A stretch of DNA of 64,000 nt from Sphingomonas sp. GTDB taxonomy: Bacteria > Pseudomonadota > Alphaproteobacteria > Sphingomonadales > Sphingomonadaceae. The notes under the pieces were generated by a model. The model saw only the letters and a list, made by a program, of their open reading frames with translations, made no database searches and was not told the origin of the DNA. The position numbers and the translations under genes are program-made. The stretch covers positions 248,001-312,000 of the forward strand of contig JAFOMG010000017.1 of NCBI GenBank assembly GCA_017418975.1, in the 5' to 3' direction. The number at the start of each line of letters is the position of its first letter. Position 1 is the first letter of the stretch. This document shows, piece after piece, positions 52,914 through 61,795 of this stretch.

Positions 52914-53893
52914 TTGACCTAACCGATGCCGCGATCCGCGAGCCGGCGGCCTGGACCGCGCACGAGCTGCGCGCCGACCCGTCATGGGCACAACAATGGA
53001 GCGCGGGGGAGATCGCTGAAATGCACGACCTCATCGTGGACGGCGATGCGGGAAGGGCCTCGCTGCTCGAAGCCAGGCTCGACGAACTCGCCCAAGGTCT
53101 TGAGACCGAACGCGGGCTCTATGTGATAGGCGGGATGCCCATCGGCGAGTGGAGCGAGGCGCAAGTGACCCGCCTCGCGCTGTGGATGGGGCGACGGCTC
53201 GGCACGCCGCGCGGGCAGAACCGCCAAGGCGATCTCGTCACGATGGTCCGCGACGTGGGGGCCGATTATGTCCGCGATCCGCAGGCGCGCGGCTATATGT
53301 CAAGCGCCGAGCTTCAGCCGCACACCGATGGGTGCGACGTGACCGGGCTACTGTGCCTGGCGCAGGCGCGATCGGGCGGCGCGACGCGGATCGCCAGTTC
53401 GCTCGCCATCTTCAATCATATCCGCGAGCACGAACCTGAACTACTCGAACCGCTGCTCCTCGGCCTGCCCTTCTATGTCCGCGACGCCGACGGCGCCGGC
53501 GGGCGGCTGATCGAGCGGCCGCTGCCCGTCTATTTCGAGGAAGCGGGCTTCATCTCCGCCTGCTTCAACGCCAAGTCGGTCGAGGTCGGCGCGCAGATGC
53601 GCGGGGTTCCGCTCTCACCGCTCGAACGCAGCGCGGTCGATCGTGTGGCTGCGCTGGCGAACGATCCCGAATTCTGCGTCGAACTGACGCTCGCGCCCGG
53701 CCAACTCCTGTTGTTCAGCAACTGGACCAGCTTTCATTCGCGCACCGAATTCGTCGATCATGACGATCCGGCGCGCAAGCGCTGCCTGCTGCGCCTGTGG
53801 ATTCATTCAAACTATGAACGGCCGCTGCCCGCCTGGATGGCCGCTTCGGCCCGCGGCGGCCTTGGCCCTCAGGCGGAAAGGAATGCTTCGTGA
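52910..53893 (+). CDS. TauD/TfdA-type Fe(II)/2-oxoglutarate dioxygenase 2 (module B)
   Basis: A 327-residue dioxygenase paralogous to the one at 48004. Iron ligands: LQPHTDGCDVTGLLC (HTD, about 142-144) and the distal His in NWTSFHSRTEF (about 284); 2-oxoglutarate Arg in RCLLRLWIHSN. ATG 52910 overlaps the MFS stop (ATGA). Being inside the operon it probably modifies the imported compound or a product. Two dioxygenases under one regulator suggests two oxidation steps or two related substrates. Confidence 0.83.
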   Translation: MIDLTDAAIREPAAWTAHELRADPSWAQQWSAGEIAEMHDLIVDGDAGRASLLEARLDELAQGLETERGLYVIGGMPIGEWSEAQVTRLALWMGRRLGTPRGQNRQGDLVTMVRDVGADYVRDPQARGYMSSAELQPHTDGCDVTGLLCLAQARSGGATRIASSLAIFNHIREHEPELLEPLLLGLPFYVRDADGAGGRLIERPLPVYFEEAGFISACFNAKSVEVGAQMRGVPLSPLERSAVDRVAALANDPEFCVELTLAPGQLLLFSNWTSFHSRTEFVDHDDPARKRCLLRLWIHSNYERPLPAWMAASARGGLGPQAERNAS

Positions 53894-55428
53894 GGCTATC
53901 CCATTTCCTGGCTTACGCCGCCGCGATGATGGCAGCGCTCGGCGCGTTGCCCGTCGCAGCCCAGAACCCGCTCGCTGAAACCGTTTCGGGCCGCGTCGAG
54001 GGGCGCAGCGAGAACGGGCAGTCAGTGTTCCGCGGGATTCCCTTCGCCGCGCCGCCGGTCGGGCCGCTGCGCTGGCGTCCGCCGCAGGCGCCTGCGCCCT
54101 GGAATGGGGTTCGGGATGCGGGCAAGTTCGGCAATGTCTGCCCGCAACGGCTGGGCGACGGCGAATACAGCCTGAAGGACGTGCCGATGGGCGAGGATTG
54201 CCTGACGCTCAACATCTGGTCGCCCGATATGCGGCCGGGCGCGAAACTGCCCGTGATGGTATGGATCCATGGCGGTTCGTTCCGCATCGGCGCGGGCGGC
54301 GTCCCGCTCTATGACGGCGGCGCGCTGGCGAAGCGCGGCGCGGTGATCGTCACGCTCAATTATCGCCTGGGCCTGCTCGGCATTTTTGCGCATCCTGCGC
54401 TCGCCAAGGAACAGCCGGGCGCGCCGCGCGCCAACTACGCAATCATGGACCAGATCGCCGCGCTCCAATGGGTGCGCGACAATATCGCACGCTTCGGCGG
54501 CGATCCCGGCCGCGTTACCATCTTCGGCGAATCGGCCGGCGGTGTCAGCGTTCTGCTGCACATGATCTCGCCCGCGTCGCGCGGGCTGTTCGCGCAGGCA
54601 ATCGTCGAATCGGGCGGCGGCTGGACGGCGTCGCCGACGCTCAAGAGGGGCGAGGAAATTGCCGAAAAGGCGGGCGAGCTGCTTGGAGCGAAGGACCTGG
54701 CGGCGCTCCGCGCGATCCCTGCCGACAGACTTGTCGACGCGCTCGCCAAGGTGTCGCCGGGGCTCGGCTATTCGGCGGTGATCGACGGCAAGATCGTGCC
54801 CGAATCGATTCCCACCGCTTTCCTGGCGCGGCACGAGGTGAAAGTGCCGCTGCTGATCGGATCAAACAGCTATGAGCAAAGCCTGATGGCGGCGGGCGGG
54901 GCTGCGCCTGCATCGATGGTGGCGCTGGTCCCGCCGGCGCTGTTGCCGCGCACCCGCGCTGTCTATGGCGGCGAAGGGCAGGACGACACCGTGCTGGGCG
55001 GCAATCTGTTCCGCGACGGCGGTTTTTCGGGTCCGGCGCGCTGGCTGGCGCGGATCAATATCGGCCCCGGCTATTATTACCGGTTCGCCCATCTCCGCGT
55101 CACCCGGCGCGGCAAAACGCCCGGCCCCGGCCACGGCGCCGAAATACTCTTTGTGTTCGACAGCCTCGATGCGATGGGGCCCGGAGCCAGCGGCATGTTC
55201 GCGGACCAGGATCGCGCGATGGCGCGCGTGATCGGTGATTGCTGGGTTTCCTTCGCCAAGACGGGCGTCCCCGAATGCGGAGGTACGCAATGGCAAACCG
55301 CGAGCAAGGCGCGCGGCAACGTGATGCTGTTCGATCAGGGCGCCGCCAGTTTCGTCGATGATGCATGGCGTCCGCGGCTCGATCATCTCGAACGGCTGTA
55401 TCTGCCTCTGCTTTCGCCACGCCGCTGA
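53890..55428 (+). CDS. Exported type-B carboxylesterase (module B)
   Basis: A 512-residue secreted esterase with signal peptide MRLSHFLAYAAAMMAALGALPVAAQ. Same family as module A's: VFRGIPFAAPPVGPLRWRPP, EDCLTLNIWSPDMRPG, WIHGGSFRIGAG, and FGESAGGVSVLLHM with nucleophile Ser; a C-terminal catalytic His region is in FAHLRVTRRGKTPGPGHGAE. GTG 53890 overlaps the TauD2 stop (GTGA). Cleaves a carboxylic ester in the periplasm, feeding the ligase encoded two genes on. Confidence 0.9.
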   Translation: MRLSHFLAYAAAMMAALGALPVAAQNPLAETVSGRVEGRSENGQSVFRGIPFAAPPVGPLRWRPPQAPAPWNGVRDAGKFGNVCPQRLGDGEYSLKDVPMGEDCLTLNIWSPDMRPGAKLPVMVWIHGGSFRIGAGGVPLYDGGALAKRGAVIVTLNYRLGLLGIFAHPALAKEQPGAPRANYAIMDQIAALQWVRDNIARFGGDPGRVTIFGESAGGVSVLLHMISPASRGLFAQAIVESGGGWTASPTLKRGEEIAEKAGELLGAKDLAALRAIPADRLVDALAKVSPGLGYSAVIDGKIVPESIPTAFLARHEVKVPLLIGSNSYEQSLMAAGGAAPASMVALVPPALLPRTRAVYGGEGQDDTVLGGNLFRDGGFSGPARWLARINIGPGYYYRFAHLRVTRRGKTPGPGHGAEILFVFDSLDAMGPGASGMFADQDRAMARVIGDCWVSFAKTGVPECGGTQWQTASKARGNVMLFDQGAASFVDDAWRPRLDHLERLYLPLLSPRR

Positions 55429-55435
55429 CCGCACC

Positions 55436-56383
55436 ATGCCGCTCGACCCGATGATCGCGCAGCTCGTCGCAGCGGGCGCCGGCGAGCCGCCGATCGACAC
55501 GCTGCCAATCGAGACAGTGCGCCGGGCCATGCGCGCGCGAACCGGGCAGTTGCTGCCGTGCCGGGCCGAGATCGCGGGGGTGCGTGACTTGGCGATCCCC
55601 GCACCGCACGGCGACATCCCCGCCCGCCTCTATACCCCGGTAGAGGGCGATCCGCCGCTGGTGCTGTTCTTCCATGGCGGCGGCTGGGCGATCTGCGATC
55701 TCGACACGCACGACAACCAGTGCCGCCGGCTGTGCGCCGACGCGGGCGCGGCGGTGCTCTCGATCGACTATCGCCTCGCGCCTGAGCACCCCTTCCCCGC
55801 CCCGCTTGACGATTGCGTCGGGGCGACGCGATGGGCGGCACGCAATCCCGCTTTGCTCGGCGCGGACGCGGGCCGGCTCGTGCTCGCAGGCGACAGCGCG
55901 GGTGGCAACATTGCCGCAGCAGCGGCGCTGGCGCTCCGCGACTCAGGCGGACCCGCCGTCTGCGCGCAGCTGCTGGTCTATCCGGCGCTCGCACACCCCT
56001 CACAGCCCAGCGGATCATATGACACCTTCGCCGAAGGCTTCGGGCTCTCGCGGCGGAGCATGGCCTATTTCTGGCGTCTCTATCTCGGCGAGGACGGCGT
56101 CGAGCCGCCGGCTCTCGCGGCGCCACTGCGCGCGGAGGACCTGACACGCCTTCCGCCCGCGCTGATCGTCACCGCCGAATATGACGTACTGCGCGACGAA
56201 GGCGAACGCTATGCCGAGCGGCTGCGTGAAGCGGGCGTCGAGACCCGGACGATGCGCATTGAATCCGTCAACCACGGATTCTTGGCGCTCGAGGCCATGC
56301 TTCCTGCCGCCGATGCCGCGTTCCGCGAGATCGGAACGTGGTTGCGCGAGCGGTGCGGCACGACGGGGAGAGAAGCGGCGTGA
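55436..56383 (+). CDS. Alpha/beta hydrolase, hormone-sensitive-lipase type (module B)
   Basis: A 315-residue cytosolic esterase of the HSL family. Motifs: FFHGGGWAICDLDTHDNQCR (HGGGW oxyanion), VLAGDSAGGNIAAAAAL (nucleophile GDSAGG), SIDYRLAPEHPFPAPLDD, YDVLRDEGERYAERL (catalytic Asp) and SVNHGFLALEAML (His). ATG 55436 starts 7 bp after the carboxylesterase stop. No signal peptide, so it hydrolyses an ester after import. Confidence 0.87.
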   Translation: MPLDPMIAQLVAAGAGEPPIDTLPIETVRRAMRARTGQLLPCRAEIAGVRDLAIPAPHGDIPARLYTPVEGDPPLVLFFHGGGWAICDLDTHDNQCRRLCADAGAAVLSIDYRLAPEHPFPAPLDDCVGATRWAARNPALLGADAGRLVLAGDSAGGNIAAAAALALRDSGGPAVCAQLLVYPALAHPSQPSGSYDTFAEGFGLSRRSMAYFWRLYLGEDGVEPPALAAPLRAEDLTRLPPALIVTAEYDVLRDEGERYAERLREAGVETRTMRIESVNHGFLALEAMLPAADAAFREIGTWLRERCGTTGREAA

Positions 56384-57993
56384 ACGGCCGGACGAGCGGC
56401 GCGGAGCAGGCGCTACCGCGCGCTGTTGGCGCGAATCCCTTTGCCGGGATGGATCTGCCGATGCTGCTCGCGCGCCGCGCGGCCGCGCGCGGGGACCATG
56501 ACTTTCTCACCTGGGTCGCCTTCGACGGGCCGTCCGAAACCTGGTCCTATGCGCGTTTTCATCGCGAGGTGGCGGCGGTGGCGGCGGGGCTGGCGCGGCG
56601 CGGCGTCAAGGCGGGCGAAGCCGTGCTGCTTCATATGGACAATTGCCCGGAAATGGCGCTCGCCTGGCATGCTTGCGCCCGCATCGGCGCGGTGGCGGTG
56701 ACGACCAACACACGCTCTTCCGGCGCTGAGCTCGGCTATTTCGCCGAACATAGCGGCGCGGTAGCCGCGATCACCCAACCACGGCACCTCGCCCTCATCG
56801 CCGCGAGCGCGCCGCGCCTGCGCTGGATCGCCTGCACCGACCGGGACAGCGTGGCGGGCAACGCCGCCCAGCCCGCCCCCGCCGACCGTTTCGCGGCGCT
56901 GTTCAGCGATCCCGGTGAAGCCCCCAGCCTCCCCGCCGATGCGATGCGGCCGCTTAGCATCCAATATACGTCGGGCACCACCGCCCGCCCCAAGGCGGTG
57001 CTGTGGACTCATGCCAACGCGCTGTGGGGCGGATGGGCAGGCGCTGCCAACGAACAGCTCTCGCCGCAGGACGCACATCTGGTCTTCCTGCCGCTGTTTC
57101 ACACCAACGCGCTCAGCTATTCGATGCTGGCGACGCTGTGGGCGGGCGCTCGCGCGGTGCTCCAGCCGCGCTTTTCCGCCTCGCGCTTTTGGGATGTCGC
57201 GGTCGAGCATGGTTGCACATGGTGCTCGATGGTCGGCTTCGCCGCGCGCGCGATCAGCGAGCAGCCGATGCCGGCGAAACACCGTTTCCGCGTGCTCTCG
57301 CCCGCGGTCGCCCATCCTCCGCTCGAACAGCTCTTCGGCGTCAAGACGATGGGGCTGTGGGGCATGACCGAGACGATCACCCAGTCGATCGTCACCGATC
57401 TCTCGGCCCCTAGCGTGATGATGAGCATCGGCCGACCGCATCCCGCCTATGACATGGCGGTGCTCGATTCCAAGGGCCGGCCGGTTCAACCGTGCGAGAC
57501 CGGCAGCCTGCTGGTGCGTGGCGTGCGCGGCATCACTCTGTTTCAGGAATATCTCCACAATCCAGAGGCGACCGAATCGGCCTTCGATGCGCAGGGCTAT
57601 TTCATCACCGGCGACCGCGTGACGCTGCTCGAAAACGGCGAAATGCGCTTCGCGGATCGCGAGAAGGACATGCTGAAGGTCGGCGGCGAGAATGTCGCCG
57701 CCTCCGAGGTCGAGGCGGTCGCGGCGATGGTCGCGGGCGTGCGCGAAGCGGCGGTGGTCGGGCGACCCGATCCGATGCTGGATGAGGTTCCGGTGGTGTT
57801 CGTGATCGGCACCGAAGAGGCGATGGCCGCGCCCGATGCGCTGGAGGAGCGTGTCCGCGCCGCCTGTGCCGCGCAGCTTGCCGACTTCAAGGTACCGCGC
57901 GAAGTGCGCGTCGTTCGCGAGCTTCCCCGCGCCGCGCTGGAGAAGGTCGCCAAGGCACAGCTTCGCGCGATGCTTGCCGCCGAACGCGATTGA
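56380..57993 (+). CDS. AMP-dependent acyl-CoA ligase (module B)
   Basis: A 537-residue ANL-family acyl-CoA synthetase: IQYTSGTTARPKAVLWTHAN (A3), GLWGMTETITQSI (A5), GYFITGDRVTLLENGEMRF (A7), DREKDMLKVGGENVAASEVE (A8) and PRAALEKVAKAQLR (A10 Lys). GTG 56380 overlaps the stop of the hydrolase gene (GTGA); an earlier ATG would overlap it by 46 bp. Last gene of the six-gene operon; pairs with module A's ligase in position and role. Confidence 0.88.
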   Translation: MNGRTSGAEQALPRAVGANPFAGMDLPMLLARRAAARGDHDFLTWVAFDGPSETWSYARFHREVAAVAAGLARRGVKAGEAVLLHMDNCPEMALAWHACARIGAVAVTTNTRSSGAELGYFAEHSGAVAAITQPRHLALIAASAPRLRWIACTDRDSVAGNAAQPAPADRFAALFSDPGEAPSLPADAMRPLSIQYTSGTTARPKAVLWTHANALWGGWAGAANEQLSPQDAHLVFLPLFHTNALSYSMLATLWAGARAVLQPRFSASRFWDVAVEHGCTWCSMVGFAARAISEQPMPAKHRFRVLSPAVAHPPLEQLFGVKTMGLWGMTETITQSIVTDLSAPSVMMSIGRPHPAYDMAVLDSKGRPVQPCETGSLLVRGVRGITLFQEYLHNPEATESAFDAQGYFITGDRVTLLENGEMRFADREKDMLKVGGENVAASEVEAVAAMVAGVREAAVVGRPDPMLDEVPVVFVIGTEEAMAAPDALEERVRAACAAQLADFKVPREVRVVRELPRAALEKVAKAQLRAMLAAERD

Positions 57994-58004
57994 TCCGCGC
58001 GAGG

Positions 58005-58042
58005 GGGACGCGGCCCGGCCTGCAAAGACTGGACCGCGTCCC
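58005..58042. terminator. Bidirectional hairpin between convergent genes
   Basis: GGGACGCGG and CCGCGTCCC, perfect 9-bp arms with a 20-nt loop, between the ends of the ligase gene and the convergent serine hydrolase gene. Position suits a shared terminator. Confidence 0.55.
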
Positions 58043-58050
58043 GACCCCTG

Positions 58051-59202
58051 TCAGTTCGCGAGCGCCGAAACGATCAGCGGCTGAAGCTGCTGCTCGAGGG
58101 TGACCGAGGTGTCGAAGCCGCCCGAGGCGCTGCGCGCGATGATCGCATAATAGCCATTCTTGCGATCGATCCACGGCAGGAAGCCATAGGCGCCCGGCGA
58201 GGAATTGACCTTGTCCGACGCGCAGAGCGTCGCATAGTTGCTTCCGCCTCGCCCGGGCACGCATTCGACCCAATTGCCCAGCGCATATTCCCATTCGCCG
58301 GTGTTGTACGCGGTCTCGGGCGCATAGGCCTTTGGCAGCCCCAGGGTGCGCGGCTGGAGGAACCCGTTGGCGTCGGTGATGAAGCTGCCAGCCAGCAATG
58401 CCTGGAGGAACTTGGCGTAGTCGAGTGCCGAGGACTCGACACCCGCCGCGGCCCATGGGTTTGATTGACTCGCCTTGGCGAAACGCGTCTGGGTCATGCC
58501 CAGCGGCCCCGTCACATAATTGGCGAAAAGATCGACGAATTTGGGTCCGCCTCCGGCCGCCTCGGCCATCGCTGCCGCCAGCTGGAGGTGGTAGGAAGCG
58601 TAGTAGAACGTCGATCCCGGCGTCGTCTTCACGCCGCCATTATAGATGTTCTTCGCGCAGCTCTGCAGCGTGTAGAGCACGCTGTCGACGCAGCCGTTCA
58701 CGATCGGCGTGTTGTTGAACCCGGAGGTGAGCGAAAGCAGCTGGGTGAGGTTCACGCTGCTGCGCTGGTCGCTAGGGTTGCTCGTCCAATAGCTCAGATA
58801 TTGCTGCGGCTTGTCCGTTAGCGTGATCTTGCCGGCCTGCACCATGCGCATCACCGTCGCTCCGGTCAGCCATTTGGTCGCGGAATAGACCACCGCAACC
58901 GTGCTCGGCGAAAAATTCCCCTTCTGATACTGGTAGAGAATGCCATCCTTGTTGCCGATCACGACCGACAGGTTGTTGAGCGAGGATGCCTGGATTGCCG
59001 ATGTTACGGCAGAGAAGTTGGGCGCCGCCGCGGCGACGAGCGGCACGGCGCCGGCCGGGCTTCCTGCGGCGGCCGGCGTCGCCGCGGCGGCGATGCGAAC
59101 TTCGCCCGCTGCTGTCTCTTGCGGCGCCGAGCCGCCGCAGGCCGACAGCGCAAGCGTGAGGGAAATCACGGAAACGGACCGTGGAAAACGAATCCTTCTC
59201 AT
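58051..59202 (-). CDS. Serine hydrolase, beta-lactamase/esterase type, lipoprotein (module B)
   Basis: A 383-residue lipoprotein (MRRIRFPRSVSVISLTLALSACGG, lipobox LSAC) with an Ala/Pro-rich linker. The penicillin-binding-fold Ser lies in VVYSATKWLTGATV (SxxK), with a Tyr motif in FYYASYHLQLAAAMAEAAGG (YxS, in place of YxN). Members include class C-like esterases and D-aminopeptidases; with esterases around it, an ester-hydrolysing role is plausible. ATG 59202 follows AGGAGAGG; an earlier ATG (59244) lies in the operator palindrome. Confidence 0.83.
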   Translation of the reverse strand: MRRIRFPRSVSVISLTLALSACGGSAPQETAAGEVRIAAAATPAAAGSPAGAVPLVAAAAPNFSAVTSAIQASSLNNLSVVIGNKDGILYQYQKGNFSPSTVAVVYSATKWLTGATVMRMVQAGKITLTDKPQQYLSYWTSNPSDQRSSVNLTQLLSLTSGFNNTPIVNGCVDSVLYTLQSCAKNIYNGGVKTTPGSTFYYASYHLQLAAAMAEAAGGGPKFVDLFANYVTGPLGMTQTRFAKASQSNPWAAAGVESSALDYAKFLQALLAGSFITDANGFLQPRTLGLPKAYAPETAYNTGEWEYALGNWVECVPGRGGSNYATLCASDKVNSSPGAYGFLPWIDRKNGYYAIIARSASGGFDTSVTLEQQLQPLIVSALAN

Positions 59203-59223
59203 GGAACCTCTCCTGTGTCGTTG

Positions 59224-59248
59224 CGTATTGTCAATTATCGACAATACG
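59224..59248. promoter_or_regulatory. GntR operator site 3 (serine hydrolase / esterase intergenic)
   Basis: The longest copy: arms CGTATTGTC and GACAATACG around AATTATC, a 25-bp palindrome with one mismatched pair, in the divergent region between the serine hydrolase and the PHB-depolymerase-like gene. Core as at 45363 and 49093. Confidence 0.75.
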
Positions 59249-59353
59249 TATTGCCGTGTAACAGGATGTTGGGGCTCGCGGTAGCCTCAACGCCGAAGTC
59301 CCGAGCCGGCAACCGTCAACGGAATCCCGATTCCCTGGAATAGGAGAAACGTC

Positions 59354-60310
59354 TTGCAACGACCCGCGGTCATCATTCTGAGCTGCTTCGCAACGCTCGC
59401 CGGAGCCGCGTCGGCTTGGCGCAATCCCGCCGGCGCAAGGCCCGCCCCCTCGACACCGGTCGAGATCACTGTCGGCGGGCTCAACCGAAGTTACGAGATC
59501 CACGTCCCGCGGAGCCCCGCGCCCGGTCGGGGATATCCGGTTCTTATCGCGCTCCATGGCGGGGGCGGTCAGGCGGAAAGCATGATCCGCCTTACCAAGC
59601 TGCACGATCTGGCGGACGCCCGCGGATTCATCGTCGTGTATCCCAACGGCATCGACAAGCATTGGAACGACGGCCGCACGACGGTAAAGCGCAAGGTGGA
59701 CGATGTCGGGTTCATCGCCGCCATGCTCGATGCGGTCGAGCGCGACTATCGCGTCGATCGCGGCCGAATCTATGCCACCGGCATCTCGAACGGCGCGATC
59801 ATGTCAAACCGCTTAGCTTGTGATCTTTCCGATCGCATCGCCGGGATTGCCCCGGTCGCGGGCACGCTCGCCACCGACTATGCATCGGCCTGCCACCCGG
59901 CGAATCCAGTGGCGGTGCTCCAGATCAGCGGCGATTCGGACCCGATCATGCCCTATGCCGGGGGCGCGGTTGCCGACTTTGGGGGACGCGGCGAGGGGGG
60001 TCTGGTCCAATCCGCACCGCAAAGCTCGGCCTTCTGGGCACGGCTCGACGGATGCGGCCGCGCCGCCGCCACGGTCGAGTTTCCAACGGTCCGCCCGGGC
60101 GATAGCACGCGGATCGCGGTCTTGCGCTATCGCGACTGCCCAGCGGGAGCGCGCGTTGAGCTGTGGACCGTCAAAGGCGGAGGCCACACCTGGCCCGGGG
60201 GCGCGCAATATCTGCCCGCGGTGTTCATCGGCCGCGCTAGCCAGCAGGTCAACGCGAGCGCGGCGATTGCCGACTTCTTCCTGTCGCTGCCGCCGCGGTC
60301 CAGCCGATGA
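59354..60310 (+). CDS. Exported PHB-depolymerase-like (LpqC-type) esterase (module B)
   Basis: A 318-residue secreted alpha/beta hydrolase (signal-like MQRPAVIILSCFATLAGAASA). Motifs: YPVLIALHGGGGQAESMIRLT, FIVVYPNGIDKHWNDGR, nucleophile region YATGISNGAIMSNRLAC, and C-terminal VKGGGHTWPGGAQYLPAVF with the His. Same broad family as module A's depolymerase-like gene but a different subgroup (GISNGA versus GVSAGG). TTG 59354 follows TAGGAGAAA. Divergent from the serine hydrolase across the third operator. Confidence 0.82.
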   Translation: MQRPAVIILSCFATLAGAASAWRNPAGARPAPSTPVEITVGGLNRSYEIHVPRSPAPGRGYPVLIALHGGGGQAESMIRLTKLHDLADARGFIVVYPNGIDKHWNDGRTTVKRKVDDVGFIAAMLDAVERDYRVDRGRIYATGISNGAIMSNRLACDLSDRIAGIAPVAGTLATDYASACHPANPVAVLQISGDSDPIMPYAGGAVADFGGRGEGGLVQSAPQSSAFWARLDGCGRAAATVEFPTVRPGDSTRIAVLRYRDCPAGARVELWTVKGGGHTWPGGAQYLPAVFIGRASQQVNASAAIADFFLSLPPRSSR

Positions 60311-60611
60311 TCCGGATCGCATTTGCGTCACGTAATCACTGACAGGTTCGGCGGGCGGCGCCGCCTGGTTATGCTCGAAATGGTGCTCGAGCATGCGCAT
60401 CAGGTCGCTCGAGGCGATCGGGCGGGTGGCACCTTCCTCGACCGGCTCGTCGCCGCGGGTCGATTTCGATGTGACATCTTTGTCCGATAGGCGACTTTGG
60501 GGTTGTTAGCAGGTACGGCTTCTCGATCTGTTCGGTGATCTGAACTGTTGAGGTCCACTATAGGCGCAAGTTGGCCTGAGAGCCGTCGGTCAACTGCCAG
60601 CTCAATTATTG
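60311..60611. other. Intergenic stretch before the integrase, no gene supported
   Basis: About 300 bp between the esterase stop and the integrase stop. The minus strand is open across 60400-60480 and reads like a decayed protein end (DLMRMLEHHFEHNQAAPP), but no start, ribosome-binding site or complete domain is visible. Probably remnant sequence. Confidence 0.5.
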
Positions 60612-61778
60612 TCATTCAACCCCACCCGCTAGAAAGTTCGCCCACTCGCCCATCAGCGCGCGTCGCCGTTCAAAGAAGTCGGTTCGGCGATATGCCGCCT
60701 CAACCGCGTTGGGAATGCGGTGTGCGAGCGCCTTCTCAGCGACCTCCTTCGGCACGTTCGTGCATTCTGCCACCCAATCCGCAAAGGTGCTGCGGAAGCC
60801 GTGTACGGTCGCGTCTCCTACCTTCATGTCGCGCAGCACCTTGAGCATCGTCATATCGCTGATGGGCTTGCCGGGCGTACAGCTAAATAGGAGGCTGCCC
60901 GGATCAACCTTGCCGTGCAGTTCGCGGTGCGTCTTACGGAGCGCGCGAAGCAGCGACACCGCCGCAGGCGCGAGCGGCACGACATGCGCCTCCTTCATCT
61001 TCATCCGGGCGCCGGGGATTGACCAGACCGCCCTATCCAGATCGAATTCACCCCAGGTAGCGCACCGCGCCTCGCCGGACCGCACAGCGGTCAGGATCGT
61101 GAGCTTGAGCGCATCCCGGCCCAAGGTGGATGGAAGCGCCATCAGCTCCTTCATGAAAGCAGGTGCATCAGCATGCGGCATCGCCGCACGGTGGGTCACT
61201 TGCCGCGTCTGGCGCGGCAGCCCGCGCGTAACCGAGCGAAGCGATACCTCCTCCGGCACCAGCCCCTTGATGTGTGCGTAGTCCAGCACGGTGCCGATCC
61301 GCTGCAATACGCGGCGCGCGGTGTCGGGGATGGTCAACCATATCGGCTCAAGCACACCCAGTACGGCGGCGCTGTCGATCGTGGTCACGGGCTTGGTCCC
61401 AATTTGCGGAAAGACGTGGCGCTCGAAGCTCGATAGCCACGAGAGATGTCGCTGATCCTTCCAGCCGCCCTTCATCGCCTCATAGCAATCGCGCGTCACC
61501 TTCTCGAAATTCGGGACCAACTTGCGGCGCTCGCGTCGGTCGGACGCAGGATCGGCGCCAGCGCGCACGGACTTGCGAAGGTTCGCCGCGAGAATGCGCG
61601 CGTCCGACAGCGACACGTCATGAGCGGCCCCGAGACCGAAGTCTCGGCGCTGCCCGGCGTGCTGCACCCGCAGCACCCACGAGCGGGTTCCACTCTCGCG
61701 CACAAGCAAGTAGAGACCGTGCATGTCGGCATGCCGGCCGGGTGCGGCATGTCTAACCTTCAACACTGTGAGCGGCAT
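60612..61778 (-). CDS. int: Tyrosine-type integrase of the island
   Basis: A 388-residue P4-like tyrosine recombinase. N-terminal DUF4102-type arm-binding domain (MPLTVLKVRHAAPGRHADMHGLYLLVRES), a core-binding part (HLSWLSSFERHVFPQIGTKPV), then the catalytic domain with Arg in TILTAVRSGEARCATW, HGFRSTFADW (HxxR), ALAHRI and nucleophile Tyr in AVEAAYRRTDF. Integrates at the 3' end of tRNA-Glu. It sits 150 bp inside attR and reads leftward into the element. No excisionase gene is adjacent; the AlpA protein at 32464 is the candidate. Confidence 0.93.
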   Translation of the reverse strand: MPLTVLKVRHAAPGRHADMHGLYLLVRESGTRSWVLRVQHAGQRRDFGLGAAHDVSLSDARILAANLRKSVRAGADPASDRRERRKLVPNFEKVTRDCYEAMKGGWKDQRHLSWLSSFERHVFPQIGTKPVTTIDSAAVLGVLEPIWLTIPDTARRVLQRIGTVLDYAHIKGLVPEEVSLRSVTRGLPRQTRQVTHRAAMPHADAPAFMKELMALPSTLGRDALKLTILTAVRSGEARCATWGEFDLDRAVWSIPGARMKMKEAHVVPLAPAAVSLLRALRKTHRELHGKVDPGSLLFSCTPGKPISDMTMLKVLRDMKVGDATVHGFRSTFADWVAECTNVPKEVAEKALAHRIPNAVEAAYRRTDFFERRRALMGEWANFLAGGVE

Positions 61779-61795
61779 TGGTGACCTCTCTGAAG

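Noticed and set aside
48004..53893. Calling the two dioxygenases taurine dioxygenases
   Set aside because: They have the Fe and 2-oxoglutarate ligands but substrate-specificity residues cannot be judged; family-level name kept.
44039..60310. Module B as a fumonisin-type detoxification cluster
   Set aside because: Type-B esterase and TonB/MFS would fit, but no aminotransferase or the other expected genes are present; substrate left open.
59813..60480. Minus-strand open frame overlapping the second PHB-depolymerase-like gene
   Set aside because: It runs antisense through a well-supported gene; only its upstream 80 bp looks like decayed coding sequence, with no start site.
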